A stretch of DNA of 64,000 nucleotides, taken from the NCBI RefSeq assembly GCF_004795855.1, contig NZ_CP039252.1, positions 372,001-436,000 of the forward strand, written 5' to 3'. Below the pieces are notes generated by a model that was not told the DNA's origin, did not search any database, and saw only the letters and a list, made by a program, of their open reading frames with translations. Below are positions 9,117 to 19,886 of this stretch, one piece after another; within the stretch, counting starts at the first letter, position 1, and the number at the start of each line of letters is the position of its first letter. The translations under genes were made by a program, and so were the position numbers. This DNA is from Hydrogenophaga sp. PAMC20947 (GTDB lineage Bacteria; Pseudomonadota; Gammaproteobacteria; Burkholderiales; Burkholderiaceae_C).

Positions 9117-9492
9117 CCGGCCACAGGCTGGCGACCGAGCGCATGCCGGCCCAAGTGAGCAACAGTGAGCCGAATACATGCAAGCTGGTGGTGCCCATCG
9201 CCAGCATCCAGCGCCCGTGCTGCAACATGCTCACCACTTCCACAGAGAACGTGGAAAACGTGGTCAAAGCACCCAGAAAACCGGTCACGATGGCCAGGCG
9301 CCAGACCGGGTCGATCTGGGTCTGGTTCTGGAAATAGACCACCGCCATGCCGATGATGTAAGCGCCCACCCAGTTCGCGACCAGCGTGCCCCAGGGGATC
9401 AGGGCGTGGCCGTGGTTGAACCACAGGGCCAGCCGCCAACGCGCCAGAGCGCCCAGCGAAGCACCGAGACAGATGGCGATGGCGGCGGGCAT
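9106..9492 (-). CDS. crcB: fluoride ion channel CrcB/FluC
   Basis: A 128-residue membrane protein with four predicted helices, GASLGALARWRLAL in helix 1, and the signature GFLGALTTFSTFSVE in helix 3, which carries the Phe-box residues of the fluoride channel. It exports toxic fluoride as an antiparallel dimer. It lies 28 bp after rdgC on the same strand and no fluoride riboswitch is visible before it, so it is probably transcribed with rdgC. Confidence 0.93.
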   Translation of the reverse strand: MPAAIAICLGASLGALARWRLALWFNHGHALIPWGTLVANWVGAYIIGMAVVYFQNQTQIDPVWRLAIVTGFLGALTTFSTFSVEVVSMLQHGRWMLAMGTTSLHVFGSLLLTWAGMRSVASLWPVSL

Positions 9493-9520
9493 GGTGGCGG
9501 TGGCTCAGTGGGCAAGGGAA

Positions 9521-10531
9521 TCAGAAGGGTGCGTCGCCTTCGCCCACCGCGGTCACGGCTTCGCCGTGGGGCTTGCGGGCGTTGGGGCTGGCTTCAACTG
9601 CTGACCCGGTGGTTCCGGTGGGCATTTCGCCAAAGGCGAGTTCGCCACCCAGGGCTGCGATCAGCTCGGGGATGAGCTTTTGCAGCTCGCCGGTGCTGAG
9701 CGCCACGTCGGTGTCGAATCCGCTTTCGTCGTCGCTGGCGCGGTCGTCGAACACGCCTTCCAGAAAGGCGATCTTTTTCAGCTGCATGGCTTCGGTGAGC
9801 ATGAACCCAATGCGGCCTTCCCAGCTCATGGCCAGTTTGGTGGGCAGCTTGCCCTCGGTGATGTGTTTGCGCACCTCTTCGGTGGCGAGGTTGTGGCGGG
9901 TGAATTTGACGACCGACTTCTCTTCGTCGCCCGACTTGAGCTCACATTCCCGCTCAATGTTGAAACCCTTGGGCCATTCGTCGGGCGATTCGGCAGACAG
10001 CCAGTTCGTCATGGACGTTTGCGGCGTGACGGCGGTTTGCAGCAGGGTGACGTTCAGGTCGTTGAACACGTTGACTAGGGAGGTCACCAGTTCGTCCACC
10101 TTGCTTTGGCTGCTGGCGTCGGTGACCAGCAGGCCGTTGACCGGGTCGATCCAGACCCACACGCTGCCGCGGCGCGGAAAAGCCATGGGCAGCAAGGCCT
10201 GCAGCGCGTCTTCGCGCAGGCTTTTGGTTTCTTTCTTGCCAGGCTTGCGGCCGGTGGTTGCTTCGATGTGGTCGGCTTCTTCCTGGGCTTTTTCGCGCAC
10301 GATGTCGCCGGGCACGGCCTTGGTTTCCATCACGAATTTCAGGATGCGCTGGCCAGCGACCGATTCCACCAACGGGCCATGCGCTTCTCCGCGTGGCTCC
10401 GTCCAGCCCACCGATTTGTCTTGGGAGGCCCCACAAGGCACAAAGCGCAGCGCGTCGAGTGCGGCTTCCATGGCCTCCAGTGTCGGGGCCCAGCCGGGCG
10501 CGATGCGGTAGACGGTCACATTTTTGAACAC
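9521..10531 (-). CDS. rdgC: recombination-associated protein RdgC
   Basis: A 336-residue protein starting MFKNVTVYRI, with WTEPRG near residue 43, EADHIEATTGRKPGKKETKSLREDA split around residue 85, and LPMAFPRRGSVWVWID. These are hallmarks of RdgC, a toroidal dsDNA-binding protein that restrains RecA. The length is slightly above the E. coli protein (303 aa) because of a variable C-terminal tail. It lies upstream of crcB and 291 bp from lapB. Confidence 0.95.
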   Translation of the reverse strand: MFKNVTVYRIAPGWAPTLEAMEAALDALRFVPCGASQDKSVGWTEPRGEAHGPLVESVAGQRILKFVMETKAVPGDIVREKAQEEADHIEATTGRKPGKKETKSLREDALQALLPMAFPRRGSVWVWIDPVNGLLVTDASSQSKVDELVTSLVNVFNDLNVTLLQTAVTPQTSMTNWLSAESPDEWPKGFNIERECELKSGDEEKSVVKFTRHNLATEEVRKHITEGKLPTKLAMSWEGRIGFMLTEAMQLKKIAFLEGVFDDRASDDESGFDTDVALSTGELQKLIPELIAALGGELAFGEMPTGTTGSAVEASPNARKPHGEAVTAVGEGDAPF

Positions 10532-10822
10532 AATTTTCCTTTGATTTCTTGGCGGTGGACTTCCCGATGGAAGTGCAATGGGTTGATCTTAGAGGATCGA
10601 GCAGGGTGGTTTCGCGTGCGCTCGGCTGTGGGGGCATGCGGGGGCGCCTTGGCGGCCAAGCAAAGCCCGACCTTCGGTGCCCTCGAACGACTTCCTCTCA
10701 AAGGGTGGAAGACCGGCGCGACGTGATGCCGATGTCAGGATGCCGTGGAACCGCCCTTCGACAAGCTCAGGACGGGCCGCCAGCATCGCCCCTGTGGGTG
10801 ACGCCTAAGGCGGCGCGGGGGG
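10532..10822. other. intergenic region between lapB and rdgC
   Basis: No gene is seen in this region. It must carry the rdgC promoter (minus strand). At 10754-10776 there is an imperfect palindrome, CCCTTCGACAAGCTCAGGAC followed by GGG, of the type found scattered between genes in many proteobacteria. Confidence 0.5.
10754..10776. repeat. dispersed intergenic palindromic repeat
   Basis: The 23-bp sequence CCCTTCGACAAGCTCAGGAC plus GGG resembles a widely dispersed proteobacterial intergenic repeat (the TTCGACAAGCTCAGG family). Only one copy is seen in this window; the assignment comes from recall of the motif. Confidence 0.45.
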
Positions 10823-11968
10823 TCACAATTCTTCGACTCTTCTGGCCGGGTAGCTGTCCCAGCTTTGGCAGCCTGGGCATTGCCAGAAGTGCTGGCGCGC
10901 TTCAAACCCACAGGCTGCACAGCGGTAGCGTTTGAGTGGGTTGCTGGCTTGTTCCAGCGCATGGAGCACTTGCTTTTGGGCCTGCGGATTGGACAGGGTT
11001 TCGCCCGTTAACCACTGCGTGGCGATCACCAGCGAAGGCTCGCGTTCGAGGTGACCGAGGTAGCGTGCACGGGCGGTGGACGCATCCGGCGCGAGTTTGG
11101 CCAGTGCTTCCGTGATGTCGAGCGAGGGCGCATGTTCATGCGCCGCTTGGAGCAAGACCGTGGTTTCCGTCTCTTTGTGCAACTGCTTCGCCAGTTCGGC
11201 CAAAGGCGCTGCCGCCAGGGGCAGTCCTTGAGGCGCTTGTTGGGCCAGACGCAGCAAGACGCTGTAGGCCCCCGCAGCGTCACCCTTCTGGGTCTTGATC
11301 GCTGCGAGCGCGAGCCAACCCCGCGCCAGTTGAGGCGCACGGCGGGTGGCGTCTTCGAGCAAGGCCAGCGCTTTCTCTGAATCTCCGTTGGCGCGCGCGA
11401 GCTCGGCTTCTTCACAGAGGTAGTGAGCGAGTCGGGGCGTGAAGGAGCCCTGCTCAGCGGCTTCGAGCTTTTGGGCCACCACTTGGGCTTGGGGCCAGTC
11501 GCGCGACCGCTCGTAGATCGACAGCAGGGCCAGCAGCGCCTCGCCCTCAAAGGCGGTGCCATCGAGCTTGTGCAAAGCCGCTTCGGCACGGTCCAGCAGG
11601 CCAGCTTTCAAAAAATCGAGCGCCAGGGCATGTTGGGCGCGATCGCGGTCTTTGTGGTTGATGTCTGCGCGGGCCAGCAAATGCTCGTGTACCCGCACAG
11701 CACGGTCGTAGTCGCCACGCCTGCGGAACAAGTTGCCGAGGGCAAAGTGGAGCTCTGCGGTGTCTGGATCGCCTTGTACCGCCTCGATAAAGGCGTCGAT
11801 GGCCTGATCCTGTTGCTCGTTGAGCAGGTGGTTCAGACCACGGAAGTAGGCTTTGGGTGTCTGGCGGCTCTCAATGCGCCACTGGCGCAGATCCAATCGG
11901 GAGGCCACCCAGCCCAGAGCGAAAACCACGGGCAATCCCCACAGCAGCCAGGTGTAGTCGATATCCAT
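10823..11968 (-). CDS. lapB: LapB (YciM) TPR protein of LPS assembly control
   Basis: A 381-residue protein with one N-terminal membrane helix (about residues 5-20), then repeated TPR motifs starting at FRGLNHLLNEQQDQAIDAFI, and a C-terminal rubredoxin-like zinc knuckle, YRCAACGF...QCPGCQSWDSYP. All three parts match LapB, which recruits LpxC to FtsH and so tunes lipopolysaccharide synthesis at the inner membrane. It follows lapA by 6 bp in the conserved ihfB-lapA-lapB order. Confidence 0.94.
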   Translation of the reverse strand: MDIDYTWLLWGLPVVFALGWVASRLDLRQWRIESRQTPKAYFRGLNHLLNEQQDQAIDAFIEAVQGDPDTAELHFALGNLFRRRGDYDRAVRVHEHLLARADINHKDRDRAQHALALDFLKAGLLDRAEAALHKLDGTAFEGEALLALLSIYERSRDWPQAQVVAQKLEAAEQGSFTPRLAHYLCEEAELARANGDSEKALALLEDATRRAPQLARGWLALAAIKTQKGDAAGAYSVLLRLAQQAPQGLPLAAAPLAELAKQLHKETETTVLLQAAHEHAPSLDITEALAKLAPDASTARARYLGHLEREPSLVIATQWLTGETLSNPQAQKQVLHALEQASNPLKRYRCAACGFEARQHFWQCPGCQSWDSYPARRVEEL

Positions 11969-11974
11969 GTGGCG

Positions 11975-12262
11975 TCAGAGCGTGGGCGAAGCAGAAGCGT
12001 CGGTGGACTGGGGCGTGTCGTTGGGTTTCAGGGCGGGGGGCTTGGGTGAAGCCGGTTTTCGTGCCCGCAACCACAGAGGCAGCATCACGAAGACGCCAAG
12101 GCCTACGCCGACCAGCAAAGCCGAAAACAGTGCGAGCACCAGCGGTACCTGCCATTGCGCACCAAAGAACAGGTGCACCGTGATGGCTTCCTGGTTGTTC
12201 AGCGCGAAAGCGAAGAGTGTAAAAAAAATGGCTGCGTTGAGCAGCCACATCAGGTATTTCAA
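11975..12262 (-). CDS. lapA: LapA domain protein
   Basis: A 95-residue protein with two membrane helices (residues 3-21 and 40-63) and a short Pro/Ser-rich cytoplasmic tail. NNQEAITVHLFFGAQWQVPL between the helices is typical of LapA (DUF1049). The start is a TTG placed one base after the ihfB stop, with AGGGAA 5-7 nt upstream; no in-frame ATG fits, so translation is probably coupled to ihfB. It acts with LapB in LPS assembly. Confidence 0.88.
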   Translation of the reverse strand: MKYLMWLLNAAIFFTLFAFALNNQEAITVHLFFGAQWQVPLVLALFSALLVGVGLGVFVMLPLWLRARKPASPKPPALKPNDTPQSTDASASPTL

Positions 12263-12263
12263 A

Positions 12264-12638
12264 TCATTCCCTCAGTGGTGGAACGATTGTAGCGATCCCA
12301 GCCGCGCCTTCAACTGGGCGTCTCGGAGTCTCGGGCGCTCGTCTGAGTATTTCGGCCGTCTTGGCGTCGACCTGTTCACGCAAGGCCTTGCCTGGCTTGA
12401 AATGGGGCACCCGTTTTTCCGGAATCATCACGCTTTCTCCCGAACGCGGGTTGCGCCCGATGCGGGGCGCGCGTCGGTTGACGGAGAAGCTGCCAAAACC
12501 ACGGATCTCGATGCGATGACCTTTGACCAGCGCATCGCCCATGGCGTCCAGAATCGCCTTGACGGCAAATTCGGCATCGCGCTGGGTCAGTTGGCTAAAA
12601 CGGGCAGCCAATGCCTCGACGAGGTCGGATCGGGTCAT
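12264..12638 (-). CDS. ihfB: integration host factor beta subunit
   Basis: A 124-residue HU/IHF-fold protein starting [18 protein letters not shown], with IEIRGFGSF and the DNA-clasping arm [13 protein letters not shown]. Family members are about 94-105 residues; this one has about 25 extra at the C-terminus ([20 protein letters not shown] onward). IHF bends DNA and assists sigma-54 promoters such as the glnA promoter in this window. It sits downstream of rpsA, as in most proteobacteria. Confidence 0.94.
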   Translation of the reverse strand: MTRSDLVEALAARFSQLTQRDAEFAVKAILDAMGDALVKGHRIEIRGFGSFSVNRRAPRIGRNPRSGESVMIPEKRVPHFKPGKALREQVDAKTAEILRRAPETPRRPVEGAAGIATIVPPLRE

Positions 12639-12747
12639 GGGATGGACTTGGCGGAGCTGAACTGTATTTATTCAATGGACCGGCCACCTGGCCGCCCCCG
12701 ATGCGCAGGGCATCAGAGGCCGCCAGGCGGCCAGGTTCAAGGCTTTA

Positions 12748-14430
12748 TCAGCTGTTGTTGTCCAGCTTGGCGCGCAACAGAGCGCCCAGGCTGGTGGTGC
12801 CGGCGTTTTCGCGGGAAGACTGCTGGCTCAGGGTCGACATGGCTTCTTGCTGGTCGACAGCATCTTTGGCCTTGATCGACAGCTGGATGTTGCGGGTCTT
12901 GCGATCCACGTTCATCACCACGGTTGACACTTCGTCGCCCTCTTTCAGCACGTTGCGCGCATCTTCCACGCGGTCACGGCTGATTTCGGAAGCACGCAGG
13001 TAACCCAACACGTCTTCGCCCAGGTCGATTTCAGCGCCCTTGGCATCCACGGTCTTGACCTTGCCGGTCACGATGGAGCCCTTGTCGTTGATCGAGACGA
13101 AGGTGGTGAACGGGTCGCCATCCAGCTGCTTGATACCCAGAGAGATGCGCTCGCGCTCGACGTCGATCGCCAAAACGATGGCGTCCACTTCCTGGCCCTT
13201 CTTGAAATTGCGCACAGCGGCTTCGCCGGGCTCATTCCAAGACAGGTCAGACAGGTGCACCAGGCCGTCGATACCGGCAGCCAGACCCACGAACACGCCG
13301 AAGTCGGTGATCGACTTGATCGGGCCCTTGACGCGGTCACCGCGCTTGGTCTGCTCGGCAAACTCGTGCCAAGGGTTGGCGCGGCATTGCTTCATGCCCA
13401 GGGAGATGCGGCGCTTGTCTTCGTCGATGTCCAAAACCATGACTTCGACTTCGTCGCCCAGCGACACCAGCTTGGAAGGCGCAACGTTCTTGTTGGTCCA
13501 GTCCATTTCGGACACGTGCACCAAGCCTTCGATGCCTGGCTCGAGTTCAACAAATGCGCCGTAGTCGGCGATGTTGGTGATCTTGCCGAACATGCGCGTG
13601 CTTTGTGGGTAGCGGCGGGCCACACCCATCCAAGGATCGTCACCCATCTGCTTCAAGCCCAGAGAAACGCGGTGCTTCTCGGTATCGAACTTGAGAATCT
13701 TGGCGGTGATTTCCTGACCAGCCGTGACCACTTCCGATGGGTGGCGAACGCGGCGCCATGCCATGTCGGTGATGTGCAGCAGGCCGTCGATGCCACCCAG
13801 GTCCACGAACGCACCGTATTCGGTGATGTTCTTGACCACGCCGTTGACGATGGCGCCTTCTTTCAGGGTCTCCATCAGCTTGGCGCGCTCTTCGCCCATG
13901 GAGGCTTCCACCACGGCACGGCGGCTCAGCACCACGTTGTTGCGCTTGCGATCGAGTTTGATGACCTTGAATTCCAGGGTCTTGTTCTCGTAAGGCGTGA
14001 GGTCTTTGGTTGGACGGCTGTCCACCAGTGAGCCTGGCAGGAAGGCACTGATGCCGTTGACCATGACCTTGAGGCCGCCCTTGACTTTGTTGCCGGTGGT
14101 ACCGGTCACGAAGTCGCCGGACTCCAGGGCTTTTTCCAGAGCCATCCACGAAGCCAGGCGCTTGGCCTTGTCGCGGGACAGCAGTGTGTCGCCAAAGCCG
14201 TTTTCCACGGAGTCGATGGCCACGGCGACGAAGTCACCGACTTGCACTTCGAGCTCACCTTGGTCGTTCTTGAATTCAGCCAGAGGCACATAGGCTTCCG
14301 ACTTCAGACCTGCGTTGACCACCACGTGGCTGTGTTCGATACGAACGACCTCAGCGGTGATGACTTCGCCTGAGCGCATTTCGGAGCGCTTCAGGGATTC
14401 TTCAAAGAGGGCGGCAAAAGATTCAGACAT
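12748..14430 (-). CDS. rpsA: 30S ribosomal protein S1
   Basis: A 560-residue protein with six S1 OB-fold repeats. Repeats 3-6 are easily seen by their shared pattern [32 protein letters not shown] and [24 protein letters not shown]1 brings mRNAs with weak Shine-Dalgarno sequences to the 30S subunit and represses its own translation through the leader. The start [13 protein letters not shown] is the family start. A 189-bp leader separates it from aroA-cmk upstream. Confidence 0.97.
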   Translation of the reverse strand: MSESFAALFEESLKRSEMRSGEVITAEVVRIEHSHVVVNAGLKSEAYVPLAEFKNDQGELEVQVGDFVAVAIDSVENGFGDTLLSRDKAKRLASWMALEKALESGDFVTGTTGNKVKGGLKVMVNGISAFLPGSLVDSRPTKDLTPYENKTLEFKVIKLDRKRNNVVLSRRAVVEASMGEERAKLMETLKEGAIVNGVVKNITEYGAFVDLGGIDGLLHITDMAWRRVRHPSEVVTAGQEITAKILKFDTEKHRVSLGLKQMGDDPWMGVARRYPQSTRMFGKITNIADYGAFVELEPGIEGLVHVSEMDWTNKNVAPSKLVSLGDEVEVMVLDIDEDKRRISLGMKQCRANPWHEFAEQTKRGDRVKGPIKSITDFGVFVGLAAGIDGLVHLSDLSWNEPGEAAVRNFKKGQEVDAIVLAIDVERERISLGIKQLDGDPFTTFVSINDKGSIVTGKVKTVDAKGAEIDLGEDVLGYLRASEISRDRVEDARNVLKEGDEVSTVVMNVDRKTRNIQLSIKAKDAVDQQEAMSTLSQQSSRENAGTTSLGALLRAKLDNNS

Positions 14431-14619
14431 TGAGTTTCCTAAGACCGCTCATCGTCGGGACGCACCAGCTCTCCAGGAGATCCGGGCGAGGGTAACGACA
14501 GACAAAACGGTGTTGACGTTGCGGTGCAAAGCACCGCGGGGTTAAGTAAAAAAACAACCCTCCGGCCTGCGGGTTGGGAACACCCGGCTGTGCCTTTGGG
14601 GCCATCAATAGTGGCGATC

Positions 14620-16671
14620 TCAGGGGACTGAGAACGCCGATCGGCTTTGCCACCAGTCCAACACTTGCTGCACCGATTGCTCGATGCTCATGTGGGAGTT
14701 GTCCAGTTGCAAGGCATCTTCAGCAGGCTTGAGCGGCGCATGGGTGCGGGATGAATCCCGGACGTCGCGCGCCATCAAATCCGCCAAAAGACTTTCAATA
14801 TTAGCAGGAATTCCCTTTGAAATCAACTGCTTATGGCGCCGTTGGGCCCGCTCCTCAGCGCTGGCGGTCAAAAACACCTTGAGCGCAGCCTCAGGGAAGA
14901 TCACCGTGCCCATGTCGCGCCCGTCCGCCACCAGCCCGGGCAGGCGCCGAAAACTGTGTTGCAGGCGCAACAGCGCCTCACGAACTTCAGGCAAGGCAGA
15001 CACCCGAGAGGCCGCCATACCGGCTGACTCGGTTCGCAAGGCGTCGGTGACGTCTTCGCCGTCAAGCCAGATGCGCTGCTGCAAGAAGCGCACTTGCAGG
15101 CTGGCGGCCAACGCACCCAGACGCTCTGCGTGAGCCGGTTGCTGCAGCGTGAGGTCGTCTGTTGCCAGACCTTGGCGGTCGGCAGCCAGGCCGACCAAGC
15201 GGTACAGGGCGCCGGAATCCAGCAGGTGGTAGCCGAGCCGATTGGCAATGTCTTCGGCCAGCGTGCCTTTGCCGGAGGCTGTCGGACCATCGATGCACAT
15301 CACCGGAATCTGGTTGGGTGCCGCCTCGCAAACCGAGAAGAGGGTTTCGAAGTAGTCCGGGAAAGTCTTGCCCACACATTTGGGGTCTTCGATTCGAACC
15401 GCCAGCCCCGCCGGATTGAATGCTGCCAGGGAAAAACACATGGCGATCCGATGGTCGTCATAGGTGTGGATGGACGCGGCTTTCCAGTCTTGAACACTCG
15501 CCGGAGGCGTGATGCGGATGAAGTCGGGCCCCTCTTCGATCACGGCACCCAGCTTGCGCGACTCGATGGCCATGGCCGCGATGCGATCGGTTTCCTTGAC
15601 CCGCCAGCTGGCAATGTTGCGCAGGATGGTGGTGCCATCGGCGAAGAGCGCCATCACCGCCAGGGTCATGGCCGCATCGGGGATGTGGTTGCAGTCGAGG
15701 TCAATGGCCTTGAGGGGCCAGCTGCCGCGGCTGATGTGCAAGCGGTTGGCTTCGCTGCGAATATTTGCGCCCATGAGGCGCGCTGCTTCCACAAACCGGA
15801 TATCGCCCTGGATGGACGATTCGCCGACGCCTTCAATGGTGATGCCGGTGTGGCCGGGCAGGGCGGGGGCAAGGGCGCCCAGCGCAATGAAATAACTGGC
15901 CGAAGACGCATCGCCCTCCACTGCAATGCGGCCCGGGGATCTGTAGCGACTGCCCGCCGGGACCACAAAACAGGACGGGCCTTCGGTGCGGATATCCACA
16001 CCGAATTTGCGCAACAGGTTGAGCGTGATGTCGATGTAGGGGCGGGAGATCAATTCCCCGACCACTTCAATCACCACATCCTGGGCCTGGGCCACCAAAG
16101 GCAAAGCCAGCAGCAGTGCAGTGAGGAACTGGCTGGAGACATCGCCCCGAACCCGGATCGGTGCGTCCAGCGACAGGCGGTGCTGATGGCCGTCGCCCAG
16201 TTTGAGAGGTGGGAAGCCTTCGAGCGCCAGGCATTGCACCGGGCATCCCAGCTGCCGCAATGCATCGACCAGATCGCCAATGGGGCGCTCGTGCATGCGG
16301 GGTACGCCGCTGAGCTCGAAGCTGGCACCCTGGGTACTGGCCAGCAGCGCCAGCGCTGCCGTGAGCGGGCGCATGGCGGTGCCCGCGTTGCCCAGGAACA
16401 GCGATGCCTCTGAGACCTTGAGCTGTCCGCCCAGGCCACCGATGCGCAAGATGCCCTCGGCCGGGCGATCGATCGGGCAGCCCAGTTGGGTCAGGGCCTG
16501 CAACATCACGCGGGTATCGTCCGAATCGAGCAGGTCAACAATGTCGGTCTGGCCTTCGCTCAGTGCGGCCAGCAGCAAAACACGGTTGGAAATGCTCTTG
16601 GAGCCGGGCAGGCGGACCGTGCCGCCAGCCATGGCAAGGGGAGGGACGTCGAGGTGGTCGATGGAATACAT
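14620..16671 (-). CDS. aroA-cmk: fused EPSP synthase / cytidylate kinase
   Basis: A 683-residue fusion. Residues 1 to about 450 are 3-phosphoshikimate 1-carboxyvinyltransferase (shikimate pathway): [25 protein letters not shown], and [10 protein letters not shown] near the end. From about residue 455 the frame continues without a stop into cytidylate kinase (CMP/dCMP phosphorylation): [20 protein letters not shown]-loop, [11 protein letters not shown], and [15 protein letters not shown]. The two enzymes are separate adjacent genes in most bacteria; this fusion is known from several Burkholderiales. It lies between tyrA and rpsA. Confidence 0.96.
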   Translation of the reverse strand: MYSIDHLDVPPLAMAGGTVRLPGSKSISNRVLLLAALSEGQTDIVDLLDSDDTRVMLQALTQLGCPIDRPAEGILRIGGLGGQLKVSEASLFLGNAGTAMRPLTAALALLASTQGASFELSGVPRMHERPIGDLVDALRQLGCPVQCLALEGFPPLKLGDGHQHRLSLDAPIRVRGDVSSQFLTALLLALPLVAQAQDVVIEVVGELISRPYIDITLNLLRKFGVDIRTEGPSCFVVPAGSRYRSPGRIAVEGDASSASYFIALGALAPALPGHTGITIEGVGESSIQGDIRFVEAARLMGANIRSEANRLHISRGSWPLKAIDLDCNHIPDAAMTLAVMALFADGTTILRNIASWRVKETDRIAAMAIESRKLGAVIEEGPDFIRITPPASVQDWKAASIHTYDDHRIAMCFSLAAFNPAGLAVRIEDPKCVGKTFPDYFETLFSVCEAAPNQIPVMCIDGPTASGKGTLAEDIANRLGYHLLDSGALYRLVGLAADRQGLATDDLTLQQPAHAERLGALAASLQVRFLQQRIWLDGEDVTDALRTESAGMAASRVSALPEVREALLRLQHSFRRLPGLVADGRDMGTVIFPEAALKVFLTASAEERAQRRHKQLISKGIPANIESLLADLMARDVRDSSRTHAPLKPAEDALQLDNSHMSIEQSVQQVLDWWQSRSAFSVP

Positions 16672-16718
16672 GCGCTCGGGATTGGGGGGCAGGGCGCCCA
16701 GGGCGTTGTTGGGCGTTT

Positions 16719-17597
16719 TCAGCTCTTGGGTTTGTTGGTACTCATGCGCCAGTGCGCACGAGCCTGGCTGGCCTGGTCGATCAGGGTTTCCAGGGCCTCG
16801 GCGTTGCTGCCAGAGAGGGTCTGCTCCAGCGCGTAAAGTGCGCGTTGAAAATGCCGGGATTGGGCCAGCAGCTCTTCCCGGTTGGAGATCAGGATGTCCC
16901 GCCAGACGTGTGGATCGCTGGCGGCTATGCGCGTGAAGTCCCTGAAACCAGGGCCTGCCAGCGACAAAAATTCATCTGCCTCGGCCTGTCCTTTGATGGC
17001 GTTCATCATGGCGAAGGCGATCATGTGAGGCAGGTGGCTCACGGCTGCGTAGGCAGCGTCGTGCGCCTCGGGCGACATGAGTTTGACGTCACAGCCCAAG
17101 GCTGTCCACAGCTTTTGCGCTTTGTCGATCTGCGTGGTGAGGGTGCGTTCGATGGGCGTGAGAATGACCTGGCGACCGCGGTACAAATCGGCGTCGGCGT
17201 GTTCAACACCGGCCAGCTCCTTGCCCGTGATGGGGTGGGCCGGAACAAACACGCCCACCTGGTCGCGCAGCACCCGCCGCGCCGCATCAATGACTTCGCG
17301 TTTGGTGGAGCCGACATCCATGACCAGGGTGTCCTTGGTCAGCAGGTGCCGAATGGCTTTGAATGTGGCTTCAGTGGCCGAAACCGGGACCGCCAGCAAT
17401 ACCAGATCGGCCCCCGACACGGCCAGCAGGGCCGAGGGTGCCTCGACGTCGATCACCCCCATCAGCCTCGCGCGCTCGGTGGTGGATGGCGATTTGCTGT
17501 AACCCACAACGCGCTTGACCAGGCCGGCGCGTTTGAGCGCCAGTGCAAACGAACCACCCATCAGGCCGCACCCGATCAGGCCAAGTTGATCAAACAT
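16719..17597 (-). CDS. tyrA: prephenate dehydrogenase
   Basis: A 292-residue protein with an N-terminal NAD(P) Rossmann motif ([17 protein letters not shown]), [27 protein letters not shown] with the catalytic His region, and [10 protein letters not shown]. It oxidatively decarboxylates prephenate to 4-hydroxyphenylpyruvate on the way to tyrosine. There is no fused chorismate mutase domain; that activity is in pheA upstream. It sits in the aromatic amino acid block between pheA and aroA-cmk. Confidence 0.95.
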   Translation of the reverse strand: MFDQLGLIGCGLMGGSFALALKRAGLVKRVVGYSKSPSTTERARLMGVIDVEAPSALLAVSGADLVLLAVPVSATEATFKAIRHLLTKDTLVMDVGSTKREVIDAARRVLRDQVGVFVPAHPITGKELAGVEHADADLYRGRQVILTPIERTLTTQIDKAQKLWTALGCDVKLMSPEAHDAAYAAVSHLPHMIAFAMMNAIKGQAEADEFLSLAGPGFRDFTRIAASDPHVWRDILISNREELLAQSRHFQRALYALEQTLSGSNAEALETLIDQASQARAHWRMSTNKPKS

Positions 17598-17675
17598 GGG
17601 ACTCCATCCACAGCTGGCCGTGCGCGCTCAACAGGCGCGAGGCCGTGGTTTTATTCAGGCAACAAGACAGGGGCA

Positions 17676-18773
17676 TCATTCGCTCACCGGGTACGCACCC
17701 AGCACCTTGTAGAAGGCGCAAAGGCCTTGCAATTCTTTCAAGGCTGCGGCGACGTTCGGCTGCGAGGGGTGCCCGGCCAGGTCGATATAAAAATAGTATT
17801 CCCACTGGCCCGATTTGGCCGGGCGAGATTCAAAGCGGGTCATGGAAACGCCGTTGGTTTTCAACGGAACCAGCAGGTCGTGCACAGCACCTGGGCGGTT
17901 GGGTACCGAGACCACGAGGCTGGTGCAGTCCTTGCCCGAGACCGGTGGCATGGCCATGGTCTGGGGCAGGCTGATGACGGCAAAACGCGTGCGGTTGTAG
18001 GCCTCGTCTTGCACCGCGTGGGCCACGATGTGCAGCGCAAACTGGGCTGCGGCTCGCTCGCTTGCCAGGGCGGCCCAGGTGGGATTGGTCGCAGCCAGTC
18101 GGGCCCCTTCGGCATTGCTCGATACAGCGCGGCGCTCGGCGTTGGGCAGGTGTTGTGTCAGCCAGTTCTGGCACTGAGCCAGGGCTTGGGGGTGGGCCAG
18201 GACCACCTCAACGCCGTCAAGCGAATTGGTCTGGCGCAGCAGGTTGTGGCGGATCAGCAGGCTGACCTCGCCGACCACGTGCACGGGTGATCGCAGGAAG
18301 AGGTCAAGCGACCTCGCCACCACGCCTTCGGTGGAGTTTTCCATGCCCACAACGCCATACTGGGCCGTGCCCGCAGCGGTGGCGTGAAACACCTCGTCGA
18401 AATTGGCGCAATAGATGAGGTTGGCTGCACCGCCGAAAAACTCCACCGCAGCCTGCTCGCAGAACGTACCGGGGGGCCCCAGGACGGCCACGCGCTGAGG
18501 GGCTTCCAGAGCCAGGCAGGCCGACATGATCTCGCGCCAGATCGAGGCCACATGCTGGTTCAGCAGGGGCCCGCGGTTGGAGTCCTGAATCTTGTCGATC
18601 ACCTGCGCCACGCGATCGGGCCGGAAAAAGGGCGAGCCCTCGGCGCGTTTGATCTCGCCCACCTGTTCGGCCACACGTGCACGCTGGTTCAGCAGCGACA
18701 GCAGTTGTTGGTCGAGGGAGTCGATTTGAACGCGCAGACCTGCCAGCGCGTTGGATTGGGTCGGTTGCGTCAT
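17676..18773 (-). CDS. pheA: bifunctional chorismate mutase / prephenate dehydratase
   Basis: A 365-residue protein with three parts: an N-terminal AroQ chorismate mutase (LAGLRVQIDSLDQQLLSLLN to about residue 95), the prephenate dehydratase domain (VAVLGPPGTFCEQAA, GVVGMENSTEGVV) and a C-terminal ACT regulatory domain with the phenylalanine-binding motif TRFESRPAK. It converts chorismate to phenylpyruvate and is probably feedback-inhibited by phenylalanine through the ACT domain. It is 3 bp downstream of serC. Confidence 0.96.
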   Translation of the reverse strand: MTQPTQSNALAGLRVQIDSLDQQLLSLLNQRARVAEQVGEIKRAEGSPFFRPDRVAQVIDKIQDSNRGPLLNQHVASIWREIMSACLALEAPQRVAVLGPPGTFCEQAAVEFFGGAANLIYCANFDEVFHATAAGTAQYGVVGMENSTEGVVARSLDLFLRSPVHVVGEVSLLIRHNLLRQTNSLDGVEVVLAHPQALAQCQNWLTQHLPNAERRAVSSNAEGARLAATNPTWAALASERAAAQFALHIVAHAVQDEAYNRTRFAVISLPQTMAMPPVSGKDCTSLVVSVPNRPGAVHDLLVPLKTNGVSMTRFESRPAKSGQWEYYFYIDLAGHPSQPNVAAALKELQGLCAFYKVLGAYPVSE

Positions 18774-18776
18774 GGG

Positions 18777-19886
18777 TCAGGCCTGGGTCTTCTCAAAATC
18801 GCTCATGTGGTTCACCAACGCCTGCACGCCTTCGATAGGCATGGCGTTGTACAGGCTGGCCCGCATGCCGCCGACCGACTTGTGGCCCTTCAGCTGCAGC
18901 AAACCCGCAGCCTGTGCGCCGACCAAAAAGGCTTCGTTGCGCGACTCGTCGCGCAGGAAGAAGGGCACATTCATGCGCGAGCGGCATCCGGTGGCGACGG
19001 TGTTCCGATAAAGCTGCGAACCATCGATGAAGTCGTACAGCAGGGCTGCTTTGGCGATGTTGCGTTGCTCGATGGCTGCTATGCCGGAGGCGCTGTCTGC
19101 GGTCTGGCGCTTGAGCCACTGGAAGGTCAGGCCCGCCATGTAAATGGCATAGGTGGGAGGCGTGTTGTACATGGAGCCGTTGTCGGCCACCATCTTGTAG
19201 TCAAACGCGCTGGGGCACGCGGCCAGCGCATGGCCCAGCAAGTCTTCGTGCACCACCACCAGCGTGAGCCCGGCAGGCCCGAGATTTTTCTGTGCACCAC
19301 CAAAGGCCAGACCGACACGCGACCAGTCCACCGGGCGCGAAGCCACGTGGGATGAAAAATCGATCACCAGCGGCGCTTCGCTGCCCAGGGCCTTGAGGTC
19401 GGGCAGTTCGTGAAACTCCACGCCGTTGATGGTCTCGTTGCTGCAAATGTGCACGTACTGCGCGTCGGCGCTGATTTGCCATTCGGCCGGGGAGGGCAGG
19501 CGGGTGTGTGCATCGGCTTCGTTGCTCGCCACCACCTTGGCTGTGGCGTATTTGCGGGCTTCCTTGGCAGACTTCTGGCTCCAGCTGCCAGTGACCACAA
19601 AATCAACCACGCCGCCCCGCGAGAGGTTCATGGGGACGATTGCGTTCTCCGCCAGTCCGCCACCTTGCATGAACAGGATGCGGAAGTTGGCGGGCACCGC
19701 CAGCAGCTCGCGCAGGTCCCGCTCAGTGGTTTCGATGATGGACATGAAAGCTTTGCCGCGGTGGCTCATCTCCATCACGCTCATGCCGCTGCCTTGCCAG
19801 TCGAGCATCTCGGCGGCTGCTTGCTGCAACACCGCCTCGGGCATGGCGGCAGGACCGGCTGAAAAATTAAACGGTCGCCGCATCAT
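18777..19886 (-). CDS. serC: phosphoserine aminotransferase
   Basis: A 369-residue PLP enzyme starting [20 protein letters not shown]. It has [18 protein letters not shown] and [18 protein letters not shown], where K is the Schiff-base lysine. It makes 3-phosphoserine (serine synthesis) and acts in pyridoxine synthesis. The start overlaps the gyrA stop by 4 bp, so translation is coupled, and pheA follows after 3 bp. Confidence 0.96.
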   Translation of the reverse strand: MMRRPFNFSAGPAAMPEAVLQQAAAEMLDWQGSGMSVMEMSHRGKAFMSIIETTERDLRELLAVPANFRILFMQGGGLAENAIVPMNLSRGGVVDFVVTGSWSQKSAKEARKYATAKVVASNEADAHTRLPSPAEWQISADAQYVHICSNETINGVEFHELPDLKALGSEAPLVIDFSSHVASRPVDWSRVGLAFGGAQKNLGPAGLTLVVVHEDLLGHALAACPSAFDYKMVADNGSMYNTPPTYAIYMAGLTFQWLKRQTADSASGIAAIEQRNIAKAALLYDFIDGSQLYRNTVATGCRSRMNVPFFLRDESRNEAFLVGAQAAGLLQLKGHKSVGGMRASLYNAMPIEGVQALVNHMSDFEKTQA

